Source of the DNA: Bradyrhizobium sp.
GTDB taxonomy: Bacteria > Pseudomonadota > Alphaproteobacteria > Rhizobiales > Xanthobacteraceae
Reading direction: 5' to 3'
DNA: 64,000 bases
Assembly: GCF_016219575.1 (NCBI RefSeq)
Contig: NZ_JACRMG010000010.1
Location: 1 to 64,000, forward strand
Shown: in pieces, positions 34,431 to 43,203 of the stretch
Layout: each line of letters begins with the position of its first letter
Numbering within the stretch: the first letter of the stretch is position 1
The notes under the pieces: model-generated
What the model saw: only the letters and a program-made list of their open reading frames with translations
Databases searched by the model: none
What the model was told of the DNA's origin: nothing
Position numbers and translations under genes: made by a program

Positions 34431-35014
34431 TAGATCCATTTCGACAATTCTTTTTCATCCGGCAGCCGCCCATCCGGCGTGAGCTGATCGACCACGTCGG
34501 GCAGGTATTGGCTGAGCCCTTGCAGCAACTCGTCGCGCGACATACCGCTTTGCGAGGCGATCGCATCGATCTGGTCGGCGCCGAGCGCACTGGCGAGATC
34601 GCCGGGCGCGATCGGCTTGTTCTGGCCCTTGCCGACCCATGAATTGGCGACCTCGCCCTGGCCGCCCTGCTGCAATTGCTTCACGAGATCGCCGAGTCCG
34701 CCGGACAGGATGCTGCCGGCTGCGCCGCCCGCGAGCAGGCCGCCGAGCCCGCCCTTCATGAGATCGCTCAGGCCGCCGCCCGCGCCGCCGGGCATGCCGG
34801 CATTGATAGTCTTGGGCGAGGGCATCGGCGGCGGTGCGGAGCCCGGCGCGGTACCCGGCTTGCTGCCGCCAAAATGCTTCATCGCCTTCCAGGCGAGCAG
34901 CGCCAGGATCGCCATCGTCATCGGCGACATGCCGCCGCCGCTGGTATCCGTGCTTGGCCTGGAGGGGCCGCGCGGGCCGTTCTGCATGCCGTTCAAGATG
35001 TCGAGCAAACCCAT
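34430..35014 (-). CDS. YidB-like (DUF937-type) protein
   Basis: A 194-residue protein. The N-terminal half is Gly/Ala/Met/Pro-rich, with a possible hydrophobic helix at about 30-46. The C-terminal 60 residues are a compact helical domain with ALGADQIDAIASQSGMS and YLPDVVDQLTPDGRLP, typical of the YidB/DUF937 family. Function is unknown. I used the ATG at 35014 (MGLLDILNGM), which matches the family start. A palindromic repeat supplies part of the stop codon. Confidence 0.85.
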   Translation of the reverse strand: MGLLDILNGMQNGPRGPSRPSTDTSGGGMSPMTMAILALLAWKAMKHFGGSKPGTAPGSAPPPMPSPKTINAGMPGGAGGGLSDLMKGGLGGLLAGGAAGSILSGGLGDLVKQLQQGGQGEVANSWVGKGQNKPIAPGDLASALGADQIDAIASQSGMSRDELLQGLSQYLPDVVDQLTPDGRLPDEKELSKWI

Positions 35015-35234
35015 GGTGGTCTCCCGCAAATACTTCCGCCCCGCGGCGAAAAGATAGCGGTGCCCCATGATGGTTACAAGGCAGGGCCGGAACCCGTTTC
35101 ATTGGGTAGCCGGCGCGGCGCCTGCAATCGGCCTGTTGCGCGGGCGAGAGGTACCCGGATGACTGGCATGCCCGCGCAATTGCCTTGAAATTGCGCCGAT
35201 GCGGGACGAATCTCCCGCCCACTGGAGGATCGAC

Positions 35235-35432
35235 ATGAAGCAGATGTGGACAGCGCTTGCGGCGCTCGCGATCGGCGCGCTCTTGTCGCCCGCGCATGCC
35301 GTTCCGCCGACGGCGACGCCGTCACCCGGTTATGACGCGCGGCTGCAGGAGAGCCGTGCAAGCTCGAACAGGATCTACACGCCGGCGCCGCGTCCGCCAA
35401 AGCCGAAGCCGAAGAAGTCGCCATCGCAGTAA
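35235..35432 (+). CDS. Small exported Pro/Lys-rich protein
   Basis: A 65-residue protein with a signal peptide (residues 1-22, cut after AHA) and a mature part ending in a PRPPKPKPKK-type tail. GGAGG lies ten bases before the ATG. The CAP-domain gene begins ten bases after its stop codon, so the two are probably co-transcribed. No family is recognised. Confidence 0.6.
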   Translation: MKQMWTALAALAIGALLSPAHAVPPTATPSPGYDARLQESRASSNRIYTPAPRPPKPKPKKSPSQ

Positions 35433-35441
35433 CGGCGCGGC

Positions 35442-35861
35442 ATGCGGCTCTTTCTGGTGCTTTGCGTCCTGCTCGGCTTTGCGGCCGAAGTCCGCGCCGC
35501 CGACTATGCCGGCGCGATCAGCGCCTATCGCAGCAAGCATCGCCTGCCGGCGGTGAAGCTCGACGGCAAGCTGAACGAGCTCGCGCTGAAGCAGGCCACG
35601 GCGATGGCGAAGTCAGGCGCGGTCAGCCACAACGCGGCCGGCTTTTTCGGCACCCGCGTGGCGCCGCTGAAGCGGCGGCTGGCCGCCGAGAACATCGGCG
35701 CCGGTTTCCTGAAATTCGAGGAGATGCTGAAGCAGTGGGAGGATTCGCGCGGCCATCGCGAGAACCTGCTGATGAAGGGCGCGCGCCGCGTCGGCGTCGC
35801 CTATGCCGACAATCCCAAATCACCGTACCGGAAATTCTGGGCGATGGTGATCACGGACTGA
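35442..35861 (+). CDS. CAP-domain (SCP/PR1) secreted protein
   Basis: A 139-residue protein with a signal peptide (residues 1-19, ending VRA) and one CAP domain. Hallmarks are AENIGAG (about 81-87), HRENLL (about 105-110) and the C-terminal FWAMVITD. The CAP cavity His residues appear to be SHN near 62 and the HRENLL His. Bacterial members are exported proteins of mostly unknown role, some involved in germination or adhesion. Confidence 0.88.
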   Translation: MRLFLVLCVLLGFAAEVRAADYAGAISAYRSKHRLPAVKLDGKLNELALKQATAMAKSGAVSHNAAGFFGTRVAPLKRRLAAENIGAGFLKFEEMLKQWEDSRGHRENLLMKGARRVGVAYADNPKSPYRKFWAMVITD

Positions 35862-35908
35862 TGTCACACTGTCATGCCCCGGAATGACGTGGAGGAGATC
35901 GTCCCGCG

Positions 35909-36535
35909 TCAGCTCTTCTTGCCCTTGTTCGGCGTCGCGCCGAACAGCTTCTTGATGTCGTTGATCCCTTCCGAGATCCGCGGCCAGTCGCAGGAGAAGG
36001 TGCCCTTGGCGCAGCCGCTCATCGAGCGCGTGCGCGGCGGATCGGTCGCGGCGCGCGGGGGCTGCTTTGCGGGGCTTGCCACCGGAACCGGCACCTTTTC
36101 GTCGCTCTTCAGCGAAACCCGCTGCAACTGCTGTTGCTTCTGCTCCTGGTGCTTCGCCGCGAACGCGGCGGCAGCGCTGTTGCGGCGCTCGCGCTCGAGA
36201 TAGGCGATGTACTCCTCGTCGATCTTCTTCTGCTCTTCCGGCGTCGGATTCGGTCCCGCAATGTCGAAATTGCGGTTCTGCATGAAGTCGAAATAGGTGT
36301 AGCCGCCGCCTGGCTTGCGGCGGCCGGCGAACTTGGCGTTGCACTCGGAAAGTTTCGCGGTTTTCTCTTCCCTGGTCGCCGCCTTTTCGGCCAGCGCGGC
36401 GCAGTCCTCGAAATCGGCCGGCGCGCTGCGCCACCATTGGGCATGCGCGCTCGGCGGCGCCAGCACCAGCAGGCCCCCGATCGCGGCAATAGAAAGCAAC
36501 GCGCCTGACGCGGTTCCCAAGGGTAGAATTCTCAC
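35909..36535 (-). CDS. Exported conserved hypothetical protein
   Basis: A 208-residue protein with a signal peptide (hydrophobic core at about 8-28, cut after SAHA), then an Ala/Glu/Lys-rich helical region. Cysteines occur in ADFEDCAAL, LSECNAKF and SGCAKGTFSCDW, suggesting disulphide pairing. A GTG start at 36535 is inferred from the signal peptide; longer upstream frames have no coding character. No function is known. Confidence 0.7.
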   Translation of the reverse strand: MRILPLGTASGALLSIAAIGGLLVLAPPSAHAQWWRSAPADFEDCAALAEKAATREEKTAKLSECNAKFAGRRKPGGGYTYFDFMQNRNFDIAGPNPTPEEQKKIDEEYIAYLERERRNSAAAAFAAKHQEQKQQQLQRVSLKSDEKVPVPVASPAKQPPRAATDPPRTRSMSGCAKGTFSCDWPRISEGINDIKKLFGATPNKGKKS

Positions 36536-36767
36536 ACCACAATTTCCGAGAGATTGTCGCCCATTCCCGAGCGGCTTGTCACCCCGGAACCGGGCATTTT
36601 TCCGGCAAACCCCAGAATTGCCCGGATTGCGCGGGCGAGGGCTTGAATTCGCTTTGCTTTTTCGGACGTCGCGCCTGCATTTGGTTGCGATCATCAGGTC
36701 TTGCCAGTTGCCTCGAGCTGCATCGGAACGATACGATTCGCCCAAAAGAAAAGCAGGGAGGGCGACC

Positions 36768-37760
36768 ATGATTTGGCGGTGCGGCTGTATCGCGTGGCTT
36801 GTGGCAGGGCTGCTGTCAGTCATGGGCATCGACGATGTCTCGGCGCAGGCGATCACGCGGCAGGTCACGCTGGTTGTGCCGTATTCGGCCGGCGGCGGCA
36901 CCGATACCGTTGCGCGCCTGATCGGCAACCAAATGTCGCGCGCGCTGGGGCAGCCCGTGGTGATCGAGAACGTGGTCGGCGCCGGCGGTACGCGCGCCAA
37001 CGAGCGCGTCGCGCGTTCCGAGCCGAACGGAACCGCGGTCCTGATCAACCACGTCGCGCTGCTCGCCGCTCCCAGCCTGTTCACCAATCTGCGCTACGAC
37101 ACGGAGAAGGATTTCGAGCCGGTCGGCCTCGTCAACAACGCGCCGATGCTGCTGGTGGGACGCAAGTCGATCCCGGGGCAGAAGCCATCGGACTTCGTGG
37201 CCTGGATCAGGGAGCAGGGCGGCAAGGCCAATTTCGCCCATGGCGGCATCGGCACCAACAGCCATCTCTGCGGGGTGATGATGGGCAACGTGCTCGGCTT
37301 CAAGCCGACCTTCGTCGCCTATCGCGGCTCGAACCCGGCGATCACCGATCTGCTGGCCGGACAGATCGACCTGCTGTGGGACCAGGTGACCAACGCGATC
37401 CAGCAGGTGCAGGGCGGGATGCTGCACGGCATCGCGATCACCTCGACAACGCGGCTCCGCGAACTGAAGGACGTGCCGACCACGGCCGAGCTCGGCATGC
37501 CCGAGATCAATTACACCATGTGGCACGGGCTTTACGTGGTGAAGGGCACGCCGAAGGAAATCGTCGCAGCCCTCAATGACGCGCTGCGCAAGGCGGTCAC
37601 CGATCCCGAGGTCGTCGCCAAGTTCAAGCAGCTCGGCACGGTGCCCTATCCGGACAAGGAGCTGTCGGCGGAGGCGCATGCGAAGCTGTTCGCCACGGAT
37701 TTGCCGCGGGTGGCGAAGCTGGTGGAAGCGTCCGGCGCCAAGCCGAGCGAGGCGCAGTAG
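36768..37760 (+). CDS. Bug-family tripartite tricarboxylate transporter binding protein
   Basis: A 330-residue periplasmic binding protein of the Bug/TctC type. After a signal peptide (residues 1-27) it shows VVPYSAGGGTDTVARLIG, the usual ligand-loop opening, and YRGSNPAITDLLAGQIDLLW in the second lobe. AGGGAGG lies six bases before the ATG. No TctA/TctB genes are nearby, as is common for these proteins. Ligand unknown, probably a carboxylate. Confidence 0.9.
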   Translation: MIWRCGCIAWLVAGLLSVMGIDDVSAQAITRQVTLVVPYSAGGGTDTVARLIGNQMSRALGQPVVIENVVGAGGTRANERVARSEPNGTAVLINHVALLAAPSLFTNLRYDTEKDFEPVGLVNNAPMLLVGRKSIPGQKPSDFVAWIREQGGKANFAHGGIGTNSHLCGVMMGNVLGFKPTFVAYRGSNPAITDLLAGQIDLLWDQVTNAIQQVQGGMLHGIAITSTTRLRELKDVPTTAELGMPEINYTMWHGLYVVKGTPKEIVAALNDALRKAVTDPEVVAKFKQLGTVPYPDKELSAEAHAKLFATDLPRVAKLVEASGAKPSEAQ

Positions 37761-37813
37761 CGCCCGCGATCTTGTGCCGCCGCGTCGAACCCATGCCGTG
37801 GCGTCCGATGGTC

Positions 37814-38437
37814 TCAGTCGGATGCTCCCGCGGTTCGTCTCGGGCCCGGCGCGCGTGGGGACAGCGATTCGAGATAGCGGACGAAATCCTCGCTGTCCCA
37901 TTCGGCGGCGCCTTCGCGGTAGGAGAGCGGCTCTCCCAGCGGACCGAAAATGACGGTCGTCGGCATGCCGCGCGTACCGATCTCGCGCGAAAGCGCACGG
38001 GATGGGTCGAGATAGAGCTTCAATGTTTGAAGGTTCATGCGCTTGAATGCGTGTCTGGCTGTGGCCTCGCTGCCCTTGTCCTGGTTCACTGCGACGATCG
38101 CGAAGGATTCTGCAGGCATGCGGGCTGCAAGACGGTCGAGCGACGGCATTTCCTGGATGCACGGGACGCACCAGGCCGCCCACAAATTCAGAACCAGGAC
38201 CTTGCCGCGAAACGCCTCGATCGAAACTGAGGCGCCATTCTCGTCGGCGAAGGCGCTGAGTTTCGCTGGACCACCCGACAGATTGCGGACGCCGCGCGGA
38301 ACGCCTGGAGTTGCGAGATAGGCCAGCACGGCGAAAATGCCGGCTGCGACCAGCGCGGCGGCGAGCGCCTTGCGTGCAATGCCTGGCCTGGCCATGGCCC
38401 GGACCGGAGAGAGTGGGATCGCCTGCCGCGTTGACAT
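37814..38437 (-). CDS. TlpA-like membrane-anchored thioredoxin
   Basis: A 207-residue protein with an N-terminal membrane anchor (about 25-45) and a periplasmic thioredoxin fold. The redox site is WCVPC (about residues 87-91) in LNLWAAWCVPCIQEMPSL, and the cis-proline region is TRGMPTTVIF. It ends the oxidase operon, 13 bases after the DUF420 gene. TlpA of Bradyrhizobium keeps the copper-binding cysteines of the SCO protein and oxidase subunit II reduced, which fits this context well. Confidence 0.88.
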   Translation of the reverse strand: MSTRQAIPLSPVRAMARPGIARKALAAALVAAGIFAVLAYLATPGVPRGVRNLSGGPAKLSAFADENGASVSIEAFRGKVLVLNLWAAWCVPCIQEMPSLDRLAARMPAESFAIVAVNQDKGSEATARHAFKRMNLQTLKLYLDPSRALSREIGTRGMPTTVIFGPLGEPLSYREGAAEWDSEDFVRYLESLSPRAPGPRRTAGASD

Positions 38438-38450
38438 GATCAGGTCCAGG

Positions 38451-38885
38451 CTAGCTGACTGCAATCGGGAACAGGTGCACCGCCATGGCGTAGACGGCCA
38501 AACCCGACGCCGCGACGAACAGCCAGATCGGCAACGCCCATCGCGCCAGACGCTGGTGTTGAACGAAATGGCCGGCAATGGCGTGCAAGAACGCCGCCGG
38601 AATCAGCAATCCTGCGATGGCGGCCATCAAGGTATGCACCGTGAGGAGTGAGAAATAGACCGGCCGGATCATTCCCTGGCCGCCGAACTTCGCCACTCCC
38701 GCGCTGAAGTGATAGTAGAAATAGATCGCCAGGAAGCCGCACCCGAGAGCGATCGCGATGGACATCACCCGGCGATGTCCATCGCGGCTCCCCCGGCGAA
38801 TGCACACATACCCAAGGGTAAGTGTGGCCAAGATCGACGCATTCACCAGCGCCAGCACATGGATCAGGTCCGCGTGGGCAATCAT
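38451..38885 (-). CDS. DUF420 membrane protein (oxidase assembly, CtaM-like)
   Basis: A 144-residue protein with four predicted membrane spans. Conserved histidines are in YFYYHFSAG (about 56-64), TVHTLMA (about 82-88) and LHAIAGHFVQHQR. DUF420 members such as CtaM are required to mature heme-copper oxidases. It lies six bases after the 61-residue gene, inside the oxidase operon. Confidence 0.85.
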   Translation of the reverse strand: MIAHADLIHVLALVNASILATLTLGYVCIRRGSRDGHRRVMSIAIALGCGFLAIYFYYHFSAGVAKFGGQGMIRPVYFSLLTVHTLMAAIAGLLIPAAFLHAIAGHFVQHQRLARWALPIWLFVAASGLAVYAMAVHLFPIAVS

Positions 38886-38891
38886 GTCAGG

Positions 38892-39077
38892 TCACGGTCC
38901 AAACTTCATGATCTTGAACATGATGCTCACGTACATCAGCAGTGCCAGTCCGACGAAGAAGGCGAGTGCCGTCCAAACCTTCGAACCGGGCCTGCCGTCC
39001 TGTCGTGTCGAGACGTCCGCGCGGGCGGTCTCTGCCGGGTCGCCGCCTCGGCCCGGGGTTTCAGCGATGATAGTCAT
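38892..39077 (-). CDS. Small single-span protein of the oxidase operon
   Basis: A 61-residue protein: a polar N-terminus of about 34 residues, then one membrane helix (about 36-56) ending in KIMKFGP. Its start overlaps the end of the subunit I gene by 17 bases, indicating coupled translation. Position and size suggest a subunit IV-like accessory subunit, but no signature is recognised. Confidence 0.7.
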   Translation of the reverse strand: MTIIAETPGRGGDPAETARADVSTRQDGRPGSKVWTALAFFVGLALLMYVSIMFKIMKFGP

Positions 39078-40713
39078 AGGGCGTCCAGTCCTTGCCTACT
39101 TGAACCGGTTTCGGGAAGTTGCCTGGTCCGGGAGGGCTCTCGGTGTTCGTCCATTCGAGCGAGCGCGACTTCCACGGATTCGTCGACGTCTTGCGGCCGC
39201 GAATGGCCGCATGGATCCAGCCGGCCATCATCAGCACGATCCCTACGGCGGTGATCAGCGCGCCGATGGTCGCCACCTTGTGATAGGGCTGGAACTGCGG
39301 ATACATCGCGTAGTCCCAGTAGCGGCGCGGCATGCCTTCCACGCCGATGATGAACAGCGGCCAGAAGGTGAGTTGGGTGCCCAGGACGTTGCACCAGAAG
39401 GCAAGCTTGGCGATCCCGTCATCCGCGGACCGTCCCGTCATCTTCGGGAACCAGAAATAGATCGCGGCGAACAGCGAGTAGGTCGCCATCAGTCCCATGA
39501 TGAAGTGGAAATGGGCATGGACGAAGCTCGTCTCCGACAGGTGCAGGTTCAGCGACGTGATGGCCAGGGGAATTCCGGTTAGGCCACCCACCAGGATCAG
39601 GAACATGCACACGACCACATAGCGCATGGCGATGTTGTAGGTGATCGCTCCCTTGTAGAGCGTGCCCCACAGCGAGATCACCATCAGACCGACCGGCACC
39701 GAGATCAGCAGGGTCGTGACCATCATGCCGATACGCAGCCAATCCGGCATTCCAGCGATGTAGAGATGATGTACCCAGACCTCGCCTGTGATGACGAGGA
39801 TGCCGATGATGCCCCCATAGACGGCGGCCTTGTAGTTGAAGATCGGGTTCTTGGCCTGGGTCGCGACAATCTCGTACAGCAATCCCATGGCAGGGAGGAA
39901 GATGACGTAGACCGCAGGGTGCGAATAGAACCAGAACAGGTTCTGATACAGCAGCGGATCGCCGCCGCGGGCTGCGTCGAAGAATCCGGTGCCGAGATAC
40001 TTGTCGAACAACAGGAGCGTCACTGCCGCGGCCAGCACCGGGACGAAGACGATCTGGATCATGAAGGCCCCGAAGGTCGTCCAGACGAACATGTTCATCT
40101 GGTTCCAGCCCATGCCGGGCGCGCGCATGTAGATGATCGTGACCAGGAAATTCACCGCGCCGAGGATGGAGGCGAAGCCGATGAGGTGGACGGTAAAGAC
40201 GTACAACGCGGTGTTGCCGGGCGTGGTGATCGAATAGGGCGGATAACCCGTCCACAGCACGTCCGGCTTGTCCGGTACCAGGAAGGTGAGCAGAGCCACG
40301 ACGATGGCGGCCCAGAACAGCCACAGGCTCAGCGCGTTGATGCGCGGAAAAGCCACGTCGCGCGCACCCAGCATCAGCGGCACCAGATAGTTCGCGGCAA
40401 AGCCCGTGAGGCCCGGGATGAGAAAGGCGAGGATCATCGCCGCGCCGTGGAAGTAGAGGGCCACGTTGTATGCCGTGCCGGTCGAGATCGACCTGGAGAA
40501 ATCCAGGACGAAGTAATTGATCAGACCGGATTCGCCGATCGCCGTTTGCTCGATACGGATGCCGAGCGCCATCAGGCCCGCGACCAGGAAGGCGGCCATC
40601 GAGCCGATCAGATACAGAATCCCGATTCGCTTGTGATCGGTGGTGAAGACCCACTCGCTCAGTCTGAATCCGGACTTGACCGTTGCTGTTTCAATTTCTG
40701 CTATTGCTGACAT
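39061..40713 (-). CDS. ctaD: Cytochrome c oxidase subunit I (A2-type)
   Basis: A 550-residue, 12-span heme-copper oxidase subunit I. It starts MSAIAEIETATVKSGF, with GGGGAG before the ATG. Heme and copper ligands are visible: His89 (YFHGAAM), His265 in FWFYSHPAVY, HH at 315-316, and His401 and His403 in VHAHFHFIMG. The D-channel glutamate of common aa3 oxidases (HPEVY) is replaced: the motif is YSHPAVY (263-269), the signature of A2-type enzymes such as those of Rhodothermus and Thermus. The oxidase reduces O2 to water with proton pumping. CtaD or coxA naming is by family, not by orthology proof. Confidence 0.93.
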   Translation of the reverse strand: MSAIAEIETATVKSGFRLSEWVFTTDHKRIGILYLIGSMAAFLVAGLMALGIRIEQTAIGESGLINYFVLDFSRSISTGTAYNVALYFHGAAMILAFLIPGLTGFAANYLVPLMLGARDVAFPRINALSLWLFWAAIVVALLTFLVPDKPDVLWTGYPPYSITTPGNTALYVFTVHLIGFASILGAVNFLVTIIYMRAPGMGWNQMNMFVWTTFGAFMIQIVFVPVLAAAVTLLLFDKYLGTGFFDAARGGDPLLYQNLFWFYSHPAVYVIFLPAMGLLYEIVATQAKNPIFNYKAAVYGGIIGILVITGEVWVHHLYIAGMPDWLRIGMMVTTLLISVPVGLMVISLWGTLYKGAITYNIAMRYVVVCMFLILVGGLTGIPLAITSLNLHLSETSFVHAHFHFIMGLMATYSLFAAIYFWFPKMTGRSADDGIAKLAFWCNVLGTQLTFWPLFIIGVEGMPRRYWDYAMYPQFQPYHKVATIGALITAVGIVLMMAGWIHAAIRGRKTSTNPWKSRSLEWTNTESPPGPGNFPKPVQVGKDWTPYDYHR

Positions 40714-40727
40714 CGCGCTCCCCGGAA

Positions 40728-41489
40728 TCACTGTTGTGCTGGCGCAGTTTCGCTCGAAACCGCAAGTTTCAGATGCCGGCGGTCTTCCGCCTTCTTCAGG
40801 CTCTTGGTCATCCAGGCATCGAAATCCGCCTTCGAAACGGCTTTGACCTTGCTCGTCATCTCGGAATGGCTGTTGCCGCAGAATTCGACGCAGATCAGGT
40901 CCGTCTCGCGTGGCCGGTCGGGCAAGAACCACAAATGCGTGATGCGGCCCGGCACGATGTCTTCCTTGAGCCGATACTCGTTCAGCCCGAAGGAATGGAT
41001 CACATCATTCGACGTCATGCGCATGACCACGGGCTTGCCGACGGGAACGACGAGGTCGGTCGCGGTCACGCCATTGCCGTAGTCGAACTCGAAATACCAT
41101 TGATAGGCGGTGACCTTCACTTCCATTGCATTCTGCGGAACGGTGCGCTGGATGTTCCACAACGACCAGCCCTTCGCCGAAAGCAGGAAATCGTCGGCCA
41201 TGAAGATGGCGGCGGGCACCAGCGCCCAGGCCAGCGCCTTCTCCAGATTGAGCGGCGCCGCGGTGCCGACTGCATCGGGGTCCCTCGTGCGATAGCGGAT
41301 CAGCAGATAGACCGCCACGGCGGCAAATATGCCGCCAATGATGAACAGATCTATCAGCACCTCGGTCCAGGCGTGGTCCCACGCAGTGGTCGGGTTGTTG
41401 ATGATCGTTTCCTTTGCGGCCTCCGCGAGGGCCGCATTGGTGGAAACCGTGCCGATAAACCCCGCGGCAGGGCCAAGCCAGATCCGCAT
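40728..41489 (-). CDS. ctaC: Cytochrome c oxidase subunit II
   Basis: A 253-residue protein: a signal-like hydrophobic N-terminus, two membrane spans (about 45-65 and 90-108), and a periplasmic cupredoxin domain with the CuA site. Ligands are visible in VIHSFGL and CVEFCGNSHSEM (C-x3-C-x3-H-x2-M). There is no fused cytochrome c domain, so an external cytochrome c must donate electrons. It lies 14 bases upstream of subunit I. Confidence 0.93.
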   Translation of the reverse strand: MRIWLGPAAGFIGTVSTNAALAEAAKETIINNPTTAWDHAWTEVLIDLFIIGGIFAAVAVYLLIRYRTRDPDAVGTAAPLNLEKALAWALVPAAIFMADDFLLSAKGWSLWNIQRTVPQNAMEVKVTAYQWYFEFDYGNGVTATDLVVPVGKPVVMRMTSNDVIHSFGLNEYRLKEDIVPGRITHLWFLPDRPRETDLICVEFCGNSHSEMTSKVKAVSKADFDAWMTKSLKKAEDRRHLKLAVSSETAPAQQ

Positions 41490-41491
41490 GC

Positions 41492-42340
41492 TCAAGCTCC
41501 AATCAATCGTTTGCGTCTCGTGATTTTGAAGACCAGGATGAACACAAGGAACGTCACCAGCCCGCTCGTCAGTGCGCCGAGCCCGATGAGCAGCGGCATG
41601 TTCAGGGAGTAGTGACCGTCCTGATAGTTGTAGCTGTAGCAAAGGCTCAGCGCGAAATTGATCACCTCGCGGGGGGCGAATTGTCCCTGGCGCGCATCGA
41701 GTACGGCGAGCTCGATGTCCTTTCCCTCGATCTCCTGCTGATAGAGGACGCGTGCCAGCTTGCCTTCGGGCGAGAAGAAGAGATAGGCGCCGGGATGCAG
41801 GAAGATGCGATCGGCCGGCGACCAGAAGAACTTGAAGCCGATCTTCTCGGTCTGTGTCGTGAGATCCGCTTCATTGCTGAATGTCGCGAAAGTCCAGTTC
41901 GCGGCAAGCTCGCGCGTGAGATCGAGATGCTTGCGGAAGGCGCCGGTTGTCTCGAGCGTGTCGTGACGGTCGAACGACAGGGTGACGACGTTGAAATCCA
42001 CCCCCGCCTGCAGGCGCTTCGCCTGCTTCAGCAGGTCGAGCAGCGCCATGTTCACCACCGCGCAGCTGCCGTCACAGGTGTAGTAGGCAAGGACGAGGAT
42101 CGTCGGCTTGCCGAACATATCGCGCCAGAGGAAGGTCCTGCCGGTATGATCGATCAGCGGAGTTTCGGCGTCCATCGAACGCCCGAGAAATGACTTTTCG
42201 TCGATCTGGAGGATCGAGGCATTGAGGTCGGATGGCGCGCGGCGGAAATACGGCGTAGCCGCATCCGCGGCTCCCAGCGCGAGAAGCAACGCCGGGAGCG
42301 CGAACGCGACGCATTTCCATCCAATACGCGGCATCGCCAT
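41492..42340 (-). CDS. SCO1/SenC-family copper chaperone with C-terminal membrane span
   Basis: A 282-residue protein with a signal peptide and a thioredoxin-like SCO domain. The copper motif is CDGSC (about residues 89-93) and the third ligand is a His near 176 (IFLHPGAY). A membrane span near 255-275 is unusual, as most SCO proteins are anchored at the N-terminus. SCO delivers copper to the CuA site of subunit II, the next gene, two bases away. The ATG at 42334 (MPRIGW) is an alternative start. Confidence 0.88.
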   Translation of the reverse strand: MAMPRIGWKCVAFALPALLLALGAADAATPYFRRAPSDLNASILQIDEKSFLGRSMDAETPLIDHTGRTFLWRDMFGKPTILVLAYYTCDGSCAVVNMALLDLLKQAKRLQAGVDFNVVTLSFDRHDTLETTGAFRKHLDLTRELAANWTFATFSNEADLTTQTEKIGFKFFWSPADRIFLHPGAYLFFSPEGKLARVLYQQEIEGKDIELAVLDARQGQFAPREVINFALSLCYSYNYQDGHYSLNMPLLIGLGALTSGLVTFLVFILVFKITRRKRLIGA

Positions 42341-42346
42341 CCCTGT

Positions 42347-43123
42347 TCACCAGAAGTAGACTTGGGACGCCACGAAGAACCAAACGACATCGACGAAGTG
42401 CCAGTAAATGCCGACGACAGTGACGAAGAGCGGGTTGATCCTTATCCGCGTGACGGCGACAAGGATCGATACAAAGGACAGCACGCCCAGGAGGACATGC
42501 GCCGCGTGGAAGCCCGTCAGCGTGTAGAAGGCGGCCGAGTACTGGTTGGTGCCAGGATTGAATCCGGCTTGGCTCAGATGGCTGTATTCATAGGTCGTGC
42601 ACCCGATGAACAGGACGCCGAGGACGATCGAGGCAACGAGCCATTTGATGAAGCCGGCCTTGTCATCCGCATCGAGCCTGGCTTCGGCGGCGTGATAGGT
42701 CAGGCTCGATGCGACGAGCAGGACCGTCATGACCAGGGGCAGAAGCTTGTCGATGTGGGGCGTGCCCGCCGGCGGCCATGCTCCCGCGGCGCTCAGGCGC
42801 AGCGTCCAGTAGCTTGCAAACAGTCCGATGAAGATCAGGATTTCGCCGATGATGAAGACGCCGATGCCGATCGGCGAAACATTCTCGATCGCCATCTTCT
42901 GGCTTGCGCCTTCCTGGATCCACTTGGCGATGCCGGCCAGGACAAGGGGGGCGCCGATGCCGGCGAACAGCACCGCCAGCAGCCGGTTGTGATAGACAAA
43001 ATAGGAGGAGAACGGCAACGCGACGAGGAACATGACCCCGAATCCCGCCGCCATCGGCGCCCAGCTCACCTCCCAGTGATGCGGAGGCGGGTCGTGAGTG
43101 ACTTCGCCAATGTGCTCCTGCAT
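42347..43123 (-). CDS. ctaE: Cytochrome c oxidase subunit III
   Basis: A 258-residue protein with seven predicted spans. The family ending YWHFVDVVWFFVASQVYFW is present, as is TGFHAAHVLLGV (about 205-216). Its sequence starts MQEHIGEVTHDPPPHHWEVS. It lies upstream of the SCO gene, six bases away. In this operon the order is III, SCO, II, I. Confidence 0.93.
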   Translation of the reverse strand: MQEHIGEVTHDPPPHHWEVSWAPMAAGFGVMFLVALPFSSYFVYHNRLLAVLFAGIGAPLVLAGIAKWIQEGASQKMAIENVSPIGIGVFIIGEILIFIGLFASYWTLRLSAAGAWPPAGTPHIDKLLPLVMTVLLVASSLTYHAAEARLDADDKAGFIKWLVASIVLGVLFIGCTTYEYSHLSQAGFNPGTNQYSAAFYTLTGFHAAHVLLGVLSFVSILVAVTRIRINPLFVTVVGIYWHFVDVVWFFVASQVYFW

Positions 43124-43203
43124 ATTTCCTCTCCCGCCCTTAGTTCCTCAAGTCTGTTAATTGCGGCCCTGCGCGCCGCGGCGATCTTGTCGTGGTCATC
43201 GCG

